A stretch of DNA of 64,000 nucleotides, taken from Umezawaea tangerina. Lineage in GTDB: Bacteria; Actinomycetota; Actinomycetes; Mycobacteriales; Pseudonocardiaceae. A model generated the notes under the pieces. The model saw only the letters and a list, made by a program, of their open reading frames with translations, was not told where the DNA came from and did not search any database. Both the position numbers and the translations under genes were made by a program. Below, in pieces: positions 29,301 to 35,770 of this stretch. The stretch is taken from assembly GCF_003002815.1 (NCBI RefSeq), contig NZ_PVTF01000010.1, forward strand, positions 248,001-312,000. The letters run 5' to 3'. Positions within the stretch are counted from its first letter, which is position 1. The number at the start of each line of letters is the position of its first letter.

Positions 29301-32300
29301 GTCAACCCGACCCGTTCGCTCTCGCGGCACCCGCTGTTCCAGGTGATGCTCTCGTTCCAGAACAACGACGAGCCCGCCGACGCGATGCCCGGCCTGGAGA
29401 GCGGCGTCGTGCAGATGAAGGCGACGCGCTCCAAGTTCGACCTGGAGTTCGAGCTGGTCGAGCAGCACGAGGACGGCACGCCCGCGGGCATGGACGGCGT
29501 GCTGGCCTACCGCACGGACCTGTTCACCGGGCAGACCGTGGACGAGATCGGCGAACGGCTGGTGCGCCTGCTGCGCGCCGTCGTCACGACCCCGGACGCG
29601 CCGCTGAGCGAGGCGGACGTGCTCAGCGCCGAGGAGCGGCACCGGATCCTGGTGGAGTGGAACGACACCGGCCGCGCGATCAGCGCGACCGTGCTGCCGG
29701 ACCTCATCTCCGCGACCGCGCAGCGCAGCCCGAACGCCACCGCGGTGATCGCGGGCGACGTGACGCTGACCTACCGGCAGCTCACCGCGCGGGCCAACCG
29801 GCTGGCGCGGGAGCTGATCGCCAGGGGTGCCGGGCCGGAGCGGGTGGTGGCCATCGCGCTGACCCGCAGCGCCGACCTGATCGTGGCGGCGCTCGCGGTG
29901 CTCAAGTCCGGTGCCGCGTACCTGCCGATCGACCTGGACCACCCGGCCGACCGGGTGCGGTACATGTTCACCGACGCCAAGCCGGTGCTGGTGATCACCG
30001 ACGAGTCCGCGCGGGCCAAGCTGCCCGAGCTCGGCGGCACACCGAGCTTCGTGCTCGGCGGCGCCGAGGCCGAGCGGGCGCTGCGCAGGCGCGGCGGCGC
30101 GGTGGACGTCACCGACGCCGACCGCGACGGGTTCCTCAAGCCGAACAACCCGGCGTACGTCATGTACACCTCCGGGTCGACCGGCAGGCCCAAGGGCGTC
30201 GTCATCCCGCACGAGGCGCTGGCCAACCTGATCACGGACATGTGCCACCGGCTCTCGATGACCAAGGCCGACCGGCTGCTCGCGGTCACCACGTTCGGCT
30301 TCGACATCTCCAACCTGGAGATCTTCGTGCCGCTGGTGGCGGGCGCGAAGCTGATCGTCGCGGACCGCGACACCGTGCGCGACCCGGTGGTGCTCGGCGA
30401 GCTGATGGTGTCCAGCCGCACGTCGGTCATGCAGGCCACGCCGAGCCTGTGGCAGGCGCTGGTGGGCATCACGCCGGAGTCGCTGCGCAAGGTGCGCGTC
30501 GTGATCACCGGCGGCGAGGCGCTCAGCGAGTCGCTGGCCGACCAGCTGCGCGCCGCGGCGCACGAGGTGCGCAACATGTACGGGCCCACCGAGACCACCA
30601 TCTGGTCCACGGTGTCCGATGTGGACACGGCCGCGCCCGGTGCGCCGACGATCGGCCGTCCGATCAGCAACACCAAGGTCTACGTGCTCGACAGCGCTCT
30701 GCGGCCGGTGCCGCCGAACGTGCCGGGCGAGCTGTACATCGCCGGAGACGGGCTGGCGCGGGGCTACCTCAACCGCACCGACCTGACCTCAGAGCGGTTC
30801 CTGGCCAACCCCTTCGGGGAGCCGGGGTCGCGGATGTACCGCACCGGCGACGTGGTGCGCTGGGACAGCCACGGCGAGATCGAGTTCCTGGGCCGCAAGG
30901 ACCACCAGGTCAAGGTGCGCGGCCACCGGATCGAGCTCGGCGAGATCGAGGCCGCCCTGCGCGCCGAGGCCGCCGTGGTCGACGCGGTCGTCACCGTGGG
31001 CACCGACGCCGGTGGCCACAAGCGCCTGGTCGGCTACGTCCTGGTGCCCTCGGGCGAGCTGGACACGGCCGCGGTGAAGCGCTCGCTCGGCGTCTCGCTG
31101 CCCGAGTACATGGTCCCGGCCGCTCTCGTGGTGCTGCCCGCGTTCCCGTTGACCCCCAACGGGAAGGTGGACCGCAAGGCGCTGCCGGAACCGGACTTCG
31201 GCACCAGGACGCCGACCCGCGAGCCCAACACGCCCGCCGAGCACCTGCTGGTCGAGGTGTTCTCCGACGTGCTCGGCGTCAGCGGGGTCCGGATCGACGA
31301 CGACTTCTTCGAGCTGGGCGGCCACTCGCTGCTGGCCACCGGTGTGGTGAGCAGGGCGCGCAAGTCCGGGCTGCGGCTGACCATCGCCGACGTGTTCGTG
31401 CACAAGACCGTGCAGGCGCTCGCGGCGGCGGCCCAGGAGGAGCCCGACAGCGAGGCGGCGTCCGGCGCGGCCTCGGTGGCCAGGGTGCTCGACGAGATCA
31501 AGGAGCTGGAGCAGGAGGACCCGTTCGCCACCGTGCTGCCGATCAGGCCGGAGGGTGACCGGACGCCGTTCTTCTTCGTGCACAGCGGCCTGGGCTCGGC
31601 GCTGCCGTACGTGGGGCTGACCCGCTACATCGACGAGGGGCATCCGGTCTACGGCCTCCAGTCGCCCAGCGTGGGCCGGATGGCGCCGCTGCCGCGGTCG
31701 ATGGAGGAGGTGGCCGCGGAGTACATCGGCTACCTCAAGGAGGTGCGCCCGGAAGGGCCGTACAACCTGCTCGGCTGGTCGTTCGGCGGTGTGCTGGCGC
31801 AGGAGATCGCGGTGCGGCTGCAGGAGGCGGGTGACGAGGTCGGGCTGCTGGTCAACCTCGACGGCTACCCGCACCGGCCGGGGCACGGCGACGAGGAGGT
31901 CGACGACCACGAGCAGCTGCTGCGGGTCATGGAGGTCATCGGCCACGACCGCGCCGAGTTCGCCGGTCGCGACCTGACCGCGCGCGACGTCGTCGACGAG
32001 CTGCGGCGCGACCGCAACCCGTTGGCGGAGCTGGGGGAGGAGCGGCTCCTCGCGATGCTCGCGGTGGTGCGCAACCACGGCAAGCTCATGGAGCGCTTCG
32101 TCCCGAGCCGCTACACCGGCCCGATGCGGCTGTTCGCCGCCGTGGAGGACCTGACCGAGGACGAGGTCGGCGAGCTGACCGCGGCCTGGGCCCCGCACGT
32201 GGACGGGGAGATCGAGCTCCACCGGGTCCACTGCGGACACGAGTACATGATGCACCCCGAACCTCAGGCGCTGATCGGGGCAGCGATCGCGGCGGACCTC

Positions 32301-32342
32301 CGCCGGGTGCACGAAGCCGAGATCGGAGATGGGGAATCGTGA
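17319..32342 (+). CDS. Four-module NRPS: C-A-T-E-C-A-T-C-A-T-C-A-T-TE
   Basis: A single 5007-residue synthetase. Landmarks by residue: C1 HHLLCDG 146-152; A1 core FTSGSTGKPKG ~609; T1 LGGDS Ser1017; E domain HHLVVDG 1193-1199 with PQIGFNYLGR; C2 HHILVDG 1677-1683; A2 YTSGSTGKPKG ~2148; T2 Ser2530; C3 HHIAFDG 2716-2722; A3 core ~3198; T3 Ser3606; C4 HHIAFDG 3789-3795; A4 YTSGSTGRPKG ~4283; T4 Ser4670; TE GWSFGG Ser4821 and late His4974. Specificity residues aligned by eye to GrsA: A1 and A3 both D-I-W-E-V-T-A-D-D (acidic pocket, fits Dap); A2 D-A-W-A-V-A-G-I-A (like the Phe pocket but enlarged, fits Trp); A4 D-I-L-Q-I-G-M-I-W (near the Gly code DILQLGLIW). The starting C domain suggests an acylated N-terminus. 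Start ATG has AAGGAGAAG upstream. Confidence 0.93.
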   Translation: MTAAASLPLSAGQAEIWFDEKFHGRGVAYNSAGYLDIRGPLDVDAFRAAARRLVVEAECTRTRYVEVDGAPRQVVEPLTEVPLVSLDMSEAEAVEWMAADLAKPFTLDDFPMFRLAVLSVGGADNRTAVGGEAEEGQRHFFYMCIHHLLCDGYSQVVFWRRLAEIYQALVEGRSVVEGQLPPLKELLDAEKAYTDSVWFQRDRDFWAARFEQAPDLPSLSQRVQTGTAVRGFLRRTAVVPAATATALRDLARRSTSTWPAVVLSAVGVYTQRMTGVGDVLLTLPATARMGASMRAIPGMIANYLPLRVRVRPDATRAQLLAQTSRELAQVLKHQRYRVSRIRREMGLSSEDRRPFGPFVNILPQQTEFALGACDVTVNNLSTGLIEDLMITVVDAPDGGTEVHVNGNPELYTAQEVEDHLARFTAFLATFAAVADDVPLGRVDVVGASERSGWLERSGTFAEGADADLVESVRAHAAAHPDALAVVEDDSATTYAALVARASALSRRVTADLVGVLAAPGAGFVSAVLGVIGAGGAYVPLDTRAPVRRSAELLTDNGIRTLVVDPEHRVLAEEITAAAGHPIGLVVLDGAEDDVLVPVLGAPEDLAYVIFTSGSTGKPKGAMVHRRGMVNHLLAKIDDLALVAADSLVQNAPLTFDISVWQMLAPLVVGGRVRVVTRETAADPNALFPLVADESVTVLEVVPSLLRAALDAWDVVGDRPRLPSLRRLVVTGEALPPDLCLRWFARFPTIPLVNAYGPTECSDDVTHATITVDTVVGDDNRTGGWLPPRVPIGRAVRGTRLYVLGDDLGPVPPGVAGELYVGGLGVGRGYLRDPARTSTTFVPDPFAGSGLRMYRTGDRVVRREDGQLEFVERRDHQVKVRGHRIELGEIESALRGLPHVGDAAVAVVTDPVGNKRLVGYLVADNGTPVDTADVRERLGGLLPEYMVPSTLLALDSMPLTAHGKVDRKALPAPDFSAGPRGRVARSHEERVLCEVMAEVLGLPEVGVEDSFFALGGDSISSIQVVSRARRAGLLITSRDVLRHRSPSAIAAIARPAGAAAVATADDGVGEVELTPIAHQLREDLESLTDRTRQYSQYVVLRVPTGLDAAALTTALQAVLDHHDGLRTRLSVPVDGLWSLETLPAGAISAADVLTVGASSDVDTEVAAARARLVPEEGRVVQAVLLESRLVLVVHHLVVDGVSWRILVPDLKAAWEAVVAGRAIALDPVGTSFRRWAKVLSEKARTASRTRELPLWIEQVKPDDPRLGSRSLDPELDTYGTARSLRVVLPPETTSALLTTVPTAFHGEINDVLLAGLALAVAEWRRKRLGGTGSGVLVEVEGHGREQLDDDLDLSRTVGWFTSVFPLRVDPGEVDRASAGIAIKRVKEQLRALPDRGLGFGLLRHLNPQTVGALARFAVPQIGFNYLGRFAAGDTAAPWSLEGGDSVVGTGVSPDMPLRHVLAVTPVTEDRPDGPHLVADWLWAGDLLSESDVDDIARSWFRVLESFVALPSAGGHSPSDFPLVSLTEDEIEEFERDSGGVDDVLPLSALQKGLLFQAEYDKQGSDVYTLQAVVDVEGPLDVVAFRAAAEAVVRRHPALRASFRSRPAGDAVQVIQAEVSLPWQEVDLTGMADEDAVTELARITDADWAERFDMTAPPLIRFTVVRLGDERFRLLWAVHHILVDGWSMPIFARELFTLCANGADVSALPPVAPYRDYLAWLGAQDDEAARTAWRAAFDGFGEASKLGPAERDRVSVMPESLVVDLPEDVTHRLSSWARARGLTLNTVMQGCWAVLLGRLTGKRDVAFGAVSSGRPAELAGMESMVGLFLNTLPVRVQLDPKASLADLLARLQEDQFDLAPHHHFGLADVQQLVGVGELFDTVVSFHNYPHDVDDLSDLIPGVRVVSADGRLVAEYPFALSVYPGKRLRLLAQYRSDSFDEPAVESIVDRFRMLLTSLVTDPDRPLARIDLLDRVERDLILGQWAGNPAPIAADVVPEVFQARAAAAPDATAAVFEGTSLSFAGLNARANRLARLLIGRGIGPEQVVALAFPRSLDALVAVLGVLKAGAAYLPIDAKYPADRVDYMVADAVPAVLLSTTAVADGLTVTGAPVLAIDGPDLVAELEALPSHDVTDAERVEPLRQNHPAYVIYTSGSTGKPKGVVVDHRGFVAMAASLIEKFDITPDTNVLQFASYSFDATVWEFALPLLAGGTVVVAGDEARAPGQPLVDLITGNRVTLAALPPVVAGGLAEGTVLPDDLVIVVAGEACPPEVVARWSATHRMFNGYGPTESVIAATVGGPLSGGGRPPIGTPTSAHRVYVLDSVLQPVPAGVVGDLYVSGGLARGYLNRPELTAERFVADPFFGHGERMYRTGDLVRWHADGQLDYVGRADDQVQLRGFRIELGEIESALVSHASVSQAVAIVREDPTGDKRLVAYVVVDEGTTVPVGLRELLVESLPEYMVPSAIVVLDEIPLTPQGKVDRKSLPEPDFAGQGRGRGPRTPVEDILCGIFADVLDLPQVGIDDDFFALGGHSLLATRVISRARAALGVELPIRALFETRTVAGVAEQVHSVAAAGRPALVPAVRGEDGVVPLSFAQQRLWFLDRLEEGVTGTYNVPLAVRLVGDLDVDALRAALHDLVVRHEILRSVFPDVEGEPFQRVLDAPEGYPELPLKRLSEAKLSDAMTAEADLSFDLATEPVLRSRLFAVSPTEHVLLLVIHHIAFDGWSIAPLVGDLGLAYKARSTGQAPEWEPLPVQYADYAVWQKELLGDDADEESLLAHQLAYWTGALADLPEELELPTDFPRPAVSSYDGDELEFAVEPELYRALVALARDSGASIFMLFQAALSALLTKLGAGTDIPLGSPTAGRADEELGELVGFFVNTLVMRTDTSGDPSFRDLVHRVRDTNLAAYQHQDVPFEHLVDALNPVRSLNRQPLFQVMLTLQTSEDAPLLLPGLTGRVEPVRSLRSKFDLTVLLEEQYADGLPAGMRGIVEYSTDLFTRATAERLAQRLVRFLRTVVADPTTRLSRVDVLDPGERDELLAIGTGAVRPELYEGVVERVRGFALSTPDALAVVDDDAEVTYESLVGRASALSRRVSGADLVAVLAAPGIGFVTAVLGVLGAGGGYVPLDVAAPVTRIAALLTDSGATRLVVDDAHRALAAEIVEAAGSPVDVVVLDGAEDAPNALAPALGAADDLAYVIFTSGSTGKPKGAMVHRRGMVNHLLCKAEDLEVSSVDKLVHNAPVTFDISVWQMLTTLLVGGTTRVVGRDTAVDPDLLFATIPNEGVTILEVVPSLLRAALDSWDVTGEVPALPGLKWLVVTGEALPPDLCGRWFERFPDIALVNAYGPTECSDDVTHAVITKDDVDGADNGTTAWASFKVPIGRAVRNTRLYVLGDDLRPVPAGVAGELYVGGTGVGRGYLDDRTKTALAFMADPFGEPGARMYRTGDRVVLRPDGQLEFLERRDHQVKIRGHRIELGEVEAALRTADVVGDAAVAVSSDQGGHKRLVGYVVPAPGDTGLDVAVVRKHLAQALPDYMVPSAIVVLDALPLTPNGKVDRKALPAPDLAAQPRARGPRNPVEEILCGVFAEVLGVPEVGVDDDFFDLGGHSLLATRVVSRVRTVLDVELPVRSLFEARTVAGLARLVADADGARPALRAQERDGDEGLPLSYAQRRLWFLNRMEEESTGTYNIPLAVRLTGELDVEALTGALGDVVARNEILRTVFPDVDGVPYQEVLPPSPVVLTVRELGEVNLFAAVAAEIDRGFDLAADTAMRANLFVLGEHDHVLVLVFHHIAFDGWSTAPLARDLASAYEARRAGRAPRWSPLPAQYADYAVWQREWLGSETDPDSVLSAQLAYWTEALAGLPEELELPTDFPRPAISSYDGDVRQFAVPADLHAGVVALARETGASVFMVLQAAVSALLTKLGAGTDIPLGSPIAGRTDEALHDLIGFFVNTLVLRTDTAGDPTFRQLLHRVREADLGAYAHQDLPFEALVEAVNPTRSLSRHPLFQVMLSFQNNDEPADAMPGLESGVVQMKATRSKFDLEFELVEQHEDGTPAGMDGVLAYRTDLFTGQTVDEIGERLVRLLRAVVTTPDAPLSEADVLSAEERHRILVEWNDTGRAISATVLPDLISATAQRSPNATAVIAGDVTLTYRQLTARANRLARELIARGAGPERVVAIALTRSADLIVAALAVLKSGAAYLPIDLDHPADRVRYMFTDAKPVLVITDESARAKLPELGGTPSFVLGGAEAERALRRRGGAVDVTDADRDGFLKPNNPAYVMYTSGSTGRPKGVVIPHEALANLITDMCHRLSMTKADRLLAVTTFGFDISNLEIFVPLVAGAKLIVADRDTVRDPVVLGELMVSSRTSVMQATPSLWQALVGITPESLRKVRVVITGGEALSESLADQLRAAAHEVRNMYGPTETTIWSTVSDVDTAAPGAPTIGRPISNTKVYVLDSALRPVPPNVPGELYIAGDGLARGYLNRTDLTSERFLANPFGEPGSRMYRTGDVVRWDSHGEIEFLGRKDHQVKVRGHRIELGEIEAALRAEAAVVDAVVTVGTDAGGHKRLVGYVLVPSGELDTAAVKRSLGVSLPEYMVPAALVVLPAFPLTPNGKVDRKALPEPDFGTRTPTREPNTPAEHLLVEVFSDVLGVSGVRIDDDFFELGGHSLLATGVVSRARKSGLRLTIADVFVHKTVQALAAAAQEEPDSEAASGAASVARVLDEIKELEQEDPFATVLPIRPEGDRTPFFFVHSGLGSALPYVGLTRYIDEGHPVYGLQSPSVGRMAPLPRSMEEVAAEYIGYLKEVRPEGPYNLLGWSFGGVLAQEIAVRLQEAGDEVGLLVNLDGYPHRPGHGDEEVDDHEQLLRVMEVIGHDRAEFAGRDLTARDVVDELRRDRNPLAELGEERLLAMLAVVRNHGKLMERFVPSRYTGPMRLFAAVEDLTEDEVGELTAAWAPHVDGEIELHRVHCGHEYMMHPEPQALIGAAIAADLRRVHEAEIGDGES
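17676..17698 (+). repeat. In-frame palindromic element, copy 1 (NRPS C1)
   Basis: GTCGGC-GGA-GCCGAC, then AATCGGAC. It is a perfect 6-base stem around GGA and encodes V-G-G-A-D-N-R-T (residues 120-127), in a loop just before the C1 HHxxxDG strand. GGA and AAT are rare codons in this DNA. Confidence 0.6.
19638..19660 (+). repeat. In-frame palindromic element, copy 2 (NRPS A1)
   Basis: GTCGTC-GGA-GACGAC, then AATCGGAC, encoding V-V-G-D-D-N-R-T (residues 774-781) between the A5 motif (YGPTE) and the PIGR motif of A1. Same frame and spacing as copy 1. Confidence 0.6.
27402..27424 (+). repeat. In-frame palindromic element, copy 3 (NRPS A3)
   Basis: GTCGAC-GGA-GCCGAC, then AACGGGAC, encoding V-D-G-A-D-N-G-T (residues 3362-3369). 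It sits at the homologous position to the A1 copy, so these two may be paralogous through module duplication. It is the least symmetric copy. Confidence 0.5.
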
Positions 32343-33196
32343 GCACCACCACCGTCGTCGGAGACGACAACCGGAAGCTCGAGGTCGTGCGGCCCGGTAC
32401 GCCGCCCGCCCCGCTGGCGGCGATCACCGAGGTGCTCGCCATCGGCGGGAGGCGGCTGCGCCGCCTCAAGCGCAACCCCGGCAGGCTCGTCGGGATCACG
32501 CTCAACCCGCTGATCACGATGATCGCGCTGGGCTACCTGTTCCAGAGCGCCATCGAGATCCCCGGCAGCAACAACTACATGGAGTTCATCTTCGCGGGCG
32601 TCGCGGCGCAGGTCGGGCTGGCCAGCATCGGCCCGACCGCCGTGGCGGTGTGCCTCGACCTGCAGGGCGGCCTGATCGACCGGTTCCGCTCGCTGCCGAT
32701 CTCGCGGTCGGCGGTGCTCATCGGGCACACGCTGGCCGACCTGGTGATCACGCTGATGGGCCTGGCGATCGTCGTCGGGGTGGGCATGCTGTTCGGCTGG
32801 CGGTCGCACAACGACCCGCTGTCGGTGCTCGCCGGGTTCGCCCTGCTCGCGGTGTTCATGTACACGATGCTCTGGGTCGGCGTCCTGCTCGGCATGGCGT
32901 CGAAGAACCTGGAGACCATCGAGTCGGTGTCGGGCATCGTCGCCGTCGTCTTCTCCTTCATGTCCAACGGCTTCCTGTCCGTCGACAAGCTGCCCGGCTG
33001 GATCCGCCCGATCGCCGAGTGGAACCCGGTCAGCGCCGTCATCACCGCGCTGCGGCACCTGTGGGGCAACCCGGTCACGGTGGCGCCCAGCTTCCCGTCC
33101 GAGCACCCGACCGCGGTCATCGCGATCTCGCTCGGCCTGCTGTTCGCGGTGACCACCGTGCTCAGCGTCCGCCGCTACCGCACCGCCTCCGCTTGA
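32339..33196 (+). CDS. ABC-2 type (DrrB-like) exporter permease
   Basis: This 285-residue membrane protein has six hydrophobic segments in the second part (from residue ~55). It includes the ABC-2 signature region around DLQGGLIDRFRSLPISRSAV, which reads like the EKE/DRF-loop of daunorubicin-type DrrB permeases. The GTG start overlaps the NRPS stop (GTGA), so it is translated with the synthetase. Its ATPase partner is probably the DrrA-like protein at 34787, three genes downstream. The likely role is export of, or self-protection against, the peptide product. The first ~14 residues include a copy of the palindromic element found in the NRPS. Confidence 0.88.
   Translation: MSTTTVVGDDNRKLEVVRPGTPPAPLAAITEVLAIGGRRLRRLKRNPGRLVGITLNPLITMIALGYLFQSAIEIPGSNNYMEFIFAGVAAQVGLASIGPTAVAVCLDLQGGLIDRFRSLPISRSAVLIGHTLADLVITLMGLAIVVGVGMLFGWRSHNDPLSVLAGFALLAVFMYTMLWVGVLLGMASKNLETIESVSGIVAVVFSFMSNGFLSVDKLPGWIRPIAEWNPVSAVITALRHLWGNPVTVAPSFPSEHPTAVIAISLGLLFAVTTVLSVRRYRTASA
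32354..32377 (+). repeat. In-frame palindromic element, copy 4 (permease N-terminus)
   Basis: GTCGTC-GGA-GACGAC, then AACCGGAAG, encoding V-V-G-D-D-N-R-K at residues 6-13 of the permease, just before its first ordered segment. It is identical to copy 2 over the 15-base palindrome, in the same frame, in an unrelated gene. Confidence 0.6.
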
Positions 33197-33221
33197 CCTC
33201 CTGCCGAAGGACCTGGACGAG

Positions 33222-34445
33222 ATGACCACTGACTCCCGAGCCGTCGTCGACGCGACGACGCTCGACCTGGCCGACCCGCAGACCTACATCGACGTGGACC
33301 CGGTGTGGATGTGGCGCGAGCTGCGCGAGCAGAGCCCCGTGCACTGGAACGAGCCCAAGGGCGGCGTGCCCGGCTTCTGGGCCGTGACCAGGTACGCCGA
33401 CGTCGTGTCGGTGTACAAGGACACCAAGAACTTCACCTCCGAGCGCGGCAACGTGCTCTCGACGCTGCTGCAAGGCCACGACTCCGCGGCGGGCAAGATG
33501 CTCGCGGTCACCGACGGCGCGCACCACCGGGCCGTGCGCAACCTGATGCTGAAGTCGTTCTCCCCGCGCCTGCTGGAGCACGTGGCCGAGCTCGTCCGGC
33601 AGCGCACCCGCGGCCTGTTCGCGGGGGTGGTCGGCAAGGGAGCGTTCGACTTCGCCGCGGACGTCGCGGACAACATCCCGATCAACACGATCGGGGACCT
33701 GATGGACGTGCCGCAGGCGGACCGGCAGCAGCTCGTCGAGTGGAACAACAAGACGCTCGCGAGGCACAGCTCGGAAGACGGCGAGATGGAGGAGTGGCTC
33801 GCCCGCAACGAGATCCTGATGTACTTCGGCGGCCTCGCCGAGGAGCGCCGCCGAAACCCCGGTGACGACGTGGTGTCCGCGCTCGCCACCGGACTGGTCG
33901 AGGGCAGGCCGCTGCCCGACGACGAGATCGTGTTCAACTGCTACAGCCTCATCCTCGGAGCCGACGAGTCCAGTCGGATGTCCTCCATCGGGGCGATCCG
34001 CGCGCTGGCGGAGAACCCCGACCAGTGGCGGGCGCTCAAGAACGGTGACGTGAGCATCGAGAGCGCCACCGAGGAGGTGCTGCGCTGGACCACCCCGGCG
34101 ATGCACTTCGGCCGCCGGGCGGTCGCCGACGTCGAGGTCGGCGGCAGCACCATCCGCGACGGCGACGTCGTCACGCTCTGGAACAGCTCGGCGAACTTCG
34201 ACGAGGACGTGTTCCCCGGCGCGGAGCGGTTCGACCTGGCCCGCACCCCGAACAAGCACCTCGCGTTCGGGTTCGGCCCGCACTTCTGCCTCGGCGCCTT
34301 CCTCGGCCGTGCGCACGTCGGCGCGGTGCTCCAGTGCCTCCGCGACACCGTGTCGGAGATCCGCCTCACCGGTGAGCCCACGCGGCTGTACTCGAACTTC
34401 GTCTACGGCTACAGCGGTCTGCCCGTCGAACTCGTCGCCAACTAG
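33222..34445 (+). CDS. Cytochrome P450 of the peptide cluster
   Basis: This 407-residue bacterial-type P450 has the heme ligand Cys in [15 protein letters not shown], the ExxR helix as EEVLRW, and the I-helix oxygen-activation segment [13 protein letters not shown]. The usual acid-alcohol pair E/D-T is E-S here. It has no membrane anchor, as normal for soluble actinomycete P450s. It lies 25 bases after the permease gene and 90 before mbtH, inside the NRPS operon, so it should oxidise an NRPS-bound or released intermediate, for example by beta-hydroxylation of a carrier-bound residue or modification of the indole. The exact reaction cannot be read from the sequence. No ferredoxin gene is next to it. 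Confidence 0.9.
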   Translation: MTTDSRAVVDATTLDLADPQTYIDVDPVWMWRELREQSPVHWNEPKGGVPGFWAVTRYADVVSVYKDTKNFTSERGNVLSTLLQGHDSAAGKMLAVTDGAHHRAVRNLMLKSFSPRLLEHVAELVRQRTRGLFAGVVGKGAFDFAADVADNIPINTIGDLMDVPQADRQQLVEWNNKTLARHSSEDGEMEEWLARNEILMYFGGLAEERRRNPGDDVVSALATGLVEGRPLPDDEIVFNCYSLILGADESSRMSSIGAIRALAENPDQWRALKNGDVSIESATEEVLRWTTPAMHFGRRAVADVEVGGSTIRDGDVVTLWNSSANFDEDVFPGAERFDLARTPNKHLAFGFGPHFCLGAFLGRAHVGAVLQCLRDTVSEIRLTGEPTRLYSNFVYGYSGLPVELVAN

Positions 34446-34534
34446 ATCAGGAATCCGTCAGTGCCCGGTCAGCGCCCCCGGACAGCATTGGCCGCGGGGC
34501 ACCGGGGAAGTTACGAGCCAACGGGAGTGCCGAA

Positions 34535-34753
34535 GTGACGAACCCCTTTGACGACCAGAACGGGTCGTTCCTAGTGCTGGTCAACGACGAAGGCCAGTAC
34601 TGCGTGTGGCCCTCGTTCGCCGAGGTGCCCCCCGGCTGGACCGTGGCGCTCGGTGAAGGCCCAAGAGAAGCAGCGCTGTCGTACGTGGAGGAGAACTGGA
34701 CGGACATGCGTCCCAGGAGCCTCCGCGACCAGTCCGCCACCCGCGCGGGCTGA
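34535..34753 (+). CDS. mbtH: MbtH-like NRPS chaperone
   Basis: This 72-residue protein has the full MbtH signature: [20 protein letters not shown] at the N-terminus, then [18 protein letters not shown] with the conserved Trp residues, and [14 protein letters not shown] at the end. MbtH proteins bind and activate or solubilise adenylation domains, so this one most likely supports the four A domains of the upstream synthetase. GTG start with CGGGAG seven bases upstream. It shares the operon with the P450 and the exporter ATPase. Confidence 0.96.
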   Translation: MTNPFDDQNGSFLVLVNDEGQYCVWPSFAEVPPGWTVALGEGPREAALSYVEENWTDMRPRSLRDQSATRAG

Positions 34754-34786
34754 CCCCGGTTCGGTTCGAGTAGGCGAGGAGTGCAC

Positions 34787-35728
34787 GTGGACGTCGCGAT
34801 CCAGGTCGAAGGCCTGACGAAGCGGTACAACGAGCACCAGGCCCTGGGCGGTATCGACCTCACGGTCCGCCAGGGTTCGGTGCTGGGGCTGCTCGGCCCC
34901 AACGGCGCGGGGAAGACGACCGCCGTGCGCGTCCTCGCGACGCTGCTCGAACCCGACGGCGGGCGCGCGCTGGTCGCGGGCTACGACGTGGTGAAGCAGC
35001 CCATCGAGGTGCGCAGGCGGATCGGGTTGGCCGGTCAGTACGCCGCCGTCGACGAGCTGCTCACCGGCCGCGAGAACCTGGTGCTGCTGGGCACGCTGCT
35101 GCACCTGGGCCGGGCGGGCGCCCGCCGCCGGGCGGCGGAGCTGCTGGAGCGGTTCGACCTGACCGCCGCCGCGGACCGACCGGTGGAGACCTACTCCGGC
35201 GGCATGCGGCGCAGGCTCGACCTGGCCAGCTGCCTCATCGCCGACCCGGCCGTGCTGTTCCTGGACGAGCCGACCACCGGTCTCGACCCGGCCAGCAGGC
35301 AGTCGCTGTGGAACACCGTGCGGGGCCTGGTGTCCGACGGTGTCACGGTGCTGCTCACCACGCAGTACCTCGAGGAGGCCGACTACCTCGCGGACCAGAT
35401 CGTGGTGATCAACTCCGGCAAGGTCATCGCCGACGGCACGCCCGACGAGCTCAAGCGCAAGGTCGGCCAGGAATGGCTCGAGGTCGTCGTGGCGCTGCCC
35501 AACACGGTCGAGGCGGCGGTGCGCGTGCTCGCGCCGATCGCCGTCGACCACCCCACCTCCGACCCGGTCAAGGGCGTCATCGCGCTCCAGCTGCGCGACG
35601 GCATGGACGGCATCGCCGCGGCGGCGGTGGCGCTCAAGGACGAGGGCATCGACGTGGCGGACTTCGCCATGCGGCGCCCGACGCTCGACGACGTCTTCTT
35701 CAACTTGGTGGGCCATCCCGCCGAGTGA
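34787..35728 (+). CDS. ABC exporter ATP-binding protein (DrrA-like)
   Basis: This 313-residue ATPase has Walker A LLGPNGAGKTTAVR, Q-loop near LAGQYAAVD, signature YSGGMRRRLDLA, Walker B AVLFLDEPTTGLDP and switch His replaced by Gln in LLTTQYLEEAD, as is typical of DrrA-type exporters. A C-terminal ~80-residue extension matches the DrrA regulatory tail. GTG 34787 is preferred because GAGGAG ends six bases upstream; GTG 34781 is in frame but overlaps that spacing. It should pair with the permease at 32339 to pump out the peptide. Confidence 0.93.
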   Translation: MDVAIQVEGLTKRYNEHQALGGIDLTVRQGSVLGLLGPNGAGKTTAVRVLATLLEPDGGRALVAGYDVVKQPIEVRRRIGLAGQYAAVDELLTGRENLVLLGTLLHLGRAGARRRAAELLERFDLTAAADRPVETYSGGMRRRLDLASCLIADPAVLFLDEPTTGLDPASRQSLWNTVRGLVSDGVTVLLTTQYLEEADYLADQIVVINSGKVIADGTPDELKRKVGQEWLEVVVALPNTVEAAVRVLAPIAVDHPTSDPVKGVIALQLRDGMDGIAAAAVALKDEGIDVADFAMRRPTLDDVFFNLVGHPAE

Positions 35729-35770
35729 ACTGTCACCATGAGTAGCAGTCGACACACGGGGAGTGTGAGC

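Noticed and set aside
17244-30563. A minus-strand open frame of more than 4400 codons opposite the NRPS
   Set aside because: Shadow of the high-GC NRPS coding strand; the translation is Arg/His/Gln/Val-rich low-complexity with no domain, while the plus strand carries every NRPS motif.
33950-33992. A possible fifth palindromic element in the P450 (GGAGCCGAC then AGTCGGATG)
   Set aside because: It aligns without insertion to the P450 I-helix and lacks the left palindrome arm, so similarity is explained by the conserved motif.
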